From assembly GCA_023336855.1 (NCBI GenBank), contig JAMBLK010000062.1, positions 1 to 8,591 on the forward strand: a DNA stretch of 8,591 bases, in the 5' to 3' direction. The notes under the pieces are model-generated. The model was not told the DNA's origin, did not search any database, and was given only the letters and a program-made list of their open reading frames with translations. Shown here piece by piece: positions 6,270-8,591 of this stretch (position 1 is the stretch's first letter; each line of letters opens with the position of its first letter). A program made the position numbers and the translations under genes. This DNA is from Actinomycetes bacterium. GTDB lineage: Bacteria > Actinomycetota > Acidimicrobiia > Spongiisociales > UBA5794.

Positions 6270-7192
6270 CGGACACCCTCCACATACGAGATGAAGCGGG
6301 TGCGTAACTCCGGTGGAGCCGTGAGCTCTGCATGTTCCTCGAATCCGACGAGCCATCCCAGGAACGCCGGTGGCGCGGCGATCTCGATCTCCGCTTTGAT
6401 CGATCCGTCGGAGCGATGTGAAATCGCCGCTCTTGATCCGAGTTCTCGTTCTGCGATCCACGCGACTTCCTGGTCAAACACGACTGTTGCGATGTCTGCC
6501 CCGTCTCCCGCATCCCACGGATGGTGGAGCACCTCGTCGGCAGGATCGAGGTCGACCGGCGGGTCGAACACGTCCCTTCGGTTCCCGAGCTCCAGAGCCG
6601 TCGCGCGGTCGAGTCGATACACCCTCGTCGAATCCACACTGTCCCCAGAACCGACCAGGTACCAGTGTCCACGACGGTGAACGAGTCCATACGGTCGAAC
6701 CGTGCGGGTGGTTCCCCGATAGTCGAACGTCAACAGACGCCGCTCAGAGACCGCGTTGAACACGTCTGCCACCATGTCTGCACGCTCGCCGAGGTCCGCG
6801 CCGAGTTGGGTTCCCTCGAGGCTTCCGACGACACCGCCGAGCTTCATGAGCGCCTCCTGGCCAGCGGGACGCCCACCGAAACCGACCGCTTGCACAGCGA
6901 GAGACAAAGCCGTCCTCTCTTCGTCTGTGAGGTCGGGGTCCTGGAGCGCGTAGTCGTCGTCGTGCACGACGTAGCCGAACTCGACCTCGAAGACATCGGT
7001 CGCTTCACGCTCGATCGGTATCCCGAGTCTGCGGAGCAGGTCTTTGTCTCGTTCGAACGTGCGGTGGAACGCCGAGTCGTTATCGCGGTCGTAGCCGGCC
7101 ACCGTGTTCCTGATCTCGTCTGCAGTCACCGGACGCTCGACCGTCAGGAGGTAGGCCAACAGGTTGAGGATTCGCTCAATGACTTTCTGCAT
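6266..7192 (-). CDS. pafB: PafB, WYL-domain subunit of the PafBC transcription activator
   Basis: The 308-residue protein begins with a winged helix-turn-helix (about 1-60; MQKVIERILNLLAYLLTVER, then a recognition-type helix with FHRTFERDKDLLRRLGIPI), the pattern of WYL regulators. The WYL domain (about 145-210) includes RRLLTFDYRGTTRTVRPYGL and a literal WYL at 177-179, then VYRLDRA. A WCX-like C-terminal domain follows (AWIAERELGSRA, PPAFLGWLVGFEEHAEL). It pairs with PafC to activate the DNA-damage regulon in mycobacteria. The ATG at 7190-7192 is 10 nt past the pafA stop. A TTG immediately before it (7193-7195) would add one residue. No strong Shine-Dalgarno is seen, so reinitiation after pafA is likely. 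It is somewhat shorter than mycobacterial PafB (about 330 residues). Confidence 0.93.
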   Translation of the reverse strand: MQKVIERILNLLAYLLTVERPVTADEIRNTVAGYDRDNDSAFHRTFERDKDLLRRLGIPIEREATDVFEVEFGYVVHDDDYALQDPDLTDEERTALSLAVQAVGFGGRPAGQEALMKLGGVVGSLEGTQLGADLGERADMVADVFNAVSERRLLTFDYRGTTRTVRPYGLVHRRGHWYLVGSGDSVDSTRVYRLDRATALELGNRRDVFDPPVDLDPADEVLHHPWDAGDGADIATVVFDQEVAWIAERELGSRAAISHRSDGSIKAEIEIAAPPAFLGWLVGFEEHAELTAPPELRTRFISYVEGVR

Positions 7193-7202
7193 CAACGCGA
7201 CG

Positions 7203-8558
7203 CTACAACGAGGAGATCAGTTTCTCGACCCTTTCGTCGACCGCTCGGAAAGGATCCTTGCAGACGATCGTCCGCTGAGCCTGGTCGTTGAGCTTCAAGT
7301 GCACCCAATCAACGGTGAAGTCCCGCTTCTTGAGCTTCGCCGCTTTGATGAAGTCACCGCGCAAACGGGCTCGTGTCGTCGCCGGAGGAGCGGTCATCGC
7401 TGCATCGATCTGACCGTCCGTGACGACCCGATCCATGAGGCCGCGGCGCTCGAGGATGTAGTAGAGCCCTCGTTGCCGGTTCACGTCGTGGTAAGCGAGA
7501 TCCACCAGGGACATTCTTGGAGACGAGAGCCGAAGATCGTGTCTGGCTGAGTACTGATCGAGGAGTTGGAGCTTCGCCACCCAGTCCACTTCGCGCGACA
7601 GGGTCATGGGATCCTTCTCGAGTCCGGTCAGCAGGTGCTCCCACATCCCGATCGCACGATCGATCTCCGGAGCGAATCCCCGCGTTCGGGCATAGCGCAA
7701 CGTTCGGTCCAGGTACTCCCATTGCATGTCGAGCGCTGAGAGTTCGCGTCCGTTCGCCAGTCTCACAGGCCGGCGACACGTCCTGTCGCGTGCGATCTCG
7801 CGAATGGAGCGGATGGGGTTTTCGAGTGTCATGTCGCGGAAGACCACGTCGTCCTCGAGCATCTGGAGGAGCGCAGCCGTGGTGCCGACCTTCGCATATG
7901 TCGCGTACTCCGACATGTTCGAGTCTCCTGCGATCACATGGAGTCGTCGATATCGCTCCGCATCGGCGTGGGGCTCATCGCGTGTGTTGATGATCGGTCG
8001 GCTCCGCGTCGTGGCCGATGAACTTCCCTCCCAGATGTGCTCGGCGCGTTGGGCGATCGAGTACAGGGTTCCCTCCGCCGTGTGGAGCACCTTCCCTGCA
8101 CCAGCGAAGATCTGACGACTGACGAAGAAGGGGATGAGTGTGTCGATGATCCGTTGGAAGTCGTCCTGGCGGCTGACGAGATAGTTCTCATGGCAACCGT
8201 ACGAATTGCCGGCGGAGTCCGTGTTGTTCTTGAAGAGGTAGACATCTCCGCGAATGCCCTCATCGATCAACCGTTCTTCCGCCGACTCGACGAGTCCCTC
8301 CAGGATCCTCTCGCCCGCTTTGTCGTGGGCGATGAGGTCGGATAGCGAATCGCATTCGGGTGTCGCGTATTCTGGATGACTTCCGACGTCGAGGTAGAGG
8401 CGGGCACCGTTTTCCAGGAATACGTTCGAAGACCGCCCCCATGACACGACCCGCCGGAAGAGGTAGCGCGCCACTTCGTCGGGTGACAGACGGCGTTGTC
8501 CATGCAGCGTGCATGTGACGCCGTACTCGTTCTCGATGCCGTAGATTCGTCGCTCCAC
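7203..8558 (-). CDS. pafA: PafA, Pup-protein ligase
   Basis: PafA uses ATP to phosphorylate the C-terminal glutamate of Pup and joins it to substrate lysines, marking proteins for the actinobacterial proteasome. The 451-residue product is collinear with mycobacterial PafA over its whole length. Seen are the N-terminal nucleotide/metal motif [14 protein letters not shown] with E9, [17 protein letters not shown] (22-38), [17 protein letters not shown] with D57 aligned to the aspartate regarded as catalytic base, [19 protein letters not shown] (about 109-127), [19 protein letters not shown] (about 169-187), [14 protein letters not shown], and the C-terminal [17 protein letters not shown] and [10 protein letters not shown]. 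It is a ligase, not the related deamidase Dop, judged by this N-terminus and C-terminal fit. The start is GTG (8556-8558); an in-frame TGA at the window edge (8589-8591) leaves no other start. Pup, dop, mpa and prcBA should lie just outside. Confidence 0.97.
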   Translation of the reverse strand: MERRIYGIENEYGVTCTLHGQRRLSPDEVARYLFRRVVSWGRSSNVFLENGARLYLDVGSHPEYATPECDSLSDLIAHDKAGERILEGLVESAEERLIDEGIRGDVYLFKNNTDSAGNSYGCHENYLVSRQDDFQRIIDTLIPFFVSRQIFAGAGKVLHTAEGTLYSIAQRAEHIWEGSSSATTRSRPIINTRDEPHADAERYRRLHVIAGDSNMSEYATYAKVGTTAALLQMLEDDVVFRDMTLENPIRSIREIARDRTCRRPVRLANGRELSALDMQWEYLDRTLRYARTRGFAPEIDRAIGMWEHLLTGLEKDPMTLSREVDWVAKLQLLDQYSARHDLRLSSPRMSLVDLAYHDVNRQRGLYYILERRGLMDRVVTDGQIDAAMTAPPATTRARLRGDFIKAAKLKKRDFTVDWVHLKLNDQAQRTIVCKDPFRAVDERVEKLISSL

Positions 8559-8564
8559 CCTGTC

Positions 8565-8591
8565 AGCGTACCCTGGTGCGATAGTTCGTCA
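8565..8591 (-). promoter_or_regulatory. Candidate leaderless promoter of pafA (truncated by window edge)
   Basis: TACGCT (8565-8570, fits TAnnnT) lies six bases before the pafA GTG, the distance expected if transcription starts at the start codon itself. The first five bases on the minus strand, TGACG, would complete a good -35 (TTGACG, spacer 16) if the base outside the window is T. An AGGG directly touching the GTG is too close to act as a Shine-Dalgarno. pafA may instead be read through from an upstream gene. Confidence 0.28.

Noticed and set aside
6270..6461. N-terminal extension of the pafC frame
   Set aside because: It lies inside pafB in another frame; the ATGA overlap with GGAGG at 6269 is the evident start.
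6521..7291. Plus-strand open frame of 256 codons
   Set aside because: It is antisense to pafB and the end of pafA, with no family signature.
1..8591. Frequent GATC/CGATCG sites across the window
   Set aside because: They fit codon preference for Asp, Ile and Arg in these genes; no clustering at an origin-like region is apparent.

Overview
The window is a compact, moderately high-GC block in which every supported gene lies on the minus strand. The Pup ligase gene pafA, the paired WYL regulators pafB and pafC, and a HelY-type helicase occur in an order known from mycobacteria. A DUF4193 protein adds to this. Together they point to an actinobacterium (Actinomycetota). The tat genes that sit between pafC and helY in mycobacteria are missing, and the upstream-of-helY layout differs, so I infer a lineage outside the Mycobacteriales, possibly a deep-branching class such as Acidimicrobiia. 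That placement is inference.

In transcription order (high to low coordinates) the first block is pafA (7203-8558), pafB (6266-7192), pafC (5331-6269) and a small zinc-ribbon protein (4950-5249). pafA and pafB are 10 nt apart, and pafB and pafC share an ATGA overlap. The block ends at a perfect 11-bp inverted repeat (4893-4920), a likely terminator. PafA attaches the small protein Pup to lysines of target proteins. PafB and PafC form a transcription activator of the DNA-damage response. Pup, Dop, Mpa and the proteasome subunits are not in the window; they would be expected beyond its high-coordinate end.

The second block starts with a possible 35-codon ORF (4725-4832) whose stop overlaps the GTG start of helY (2188-4728). 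helY in turn overlaps a diacylglycerol-kinase-family lipid kinase (1307-2191) by 4 nt. After a short gap with a promoter-like sequence and a strong Shine-Dalgarno comes a very acidic DUF4193 zinc-ribbon protein (855-1247). The last gene is a family 2 glycosyltransferase of the polyprenol-phosphate-mannose synthase type (5-730). These functions cover RNA/DNA unwinding, lipid phosphorylation and lipid-linked sugar donor synthesis.

Most of the window is conserved chromosomal housekeeping. I saw no mobile element, CRISPR array, tRNA, rRNA or phage gene, and no convincing new multi-gene system. The points worth a second look are the zinc-ribbon gene in the place of tatA-tatC, the overlapping small ORF before helY, the hairpin between the two blocks, and the unusually acidic DUF4193 protein.
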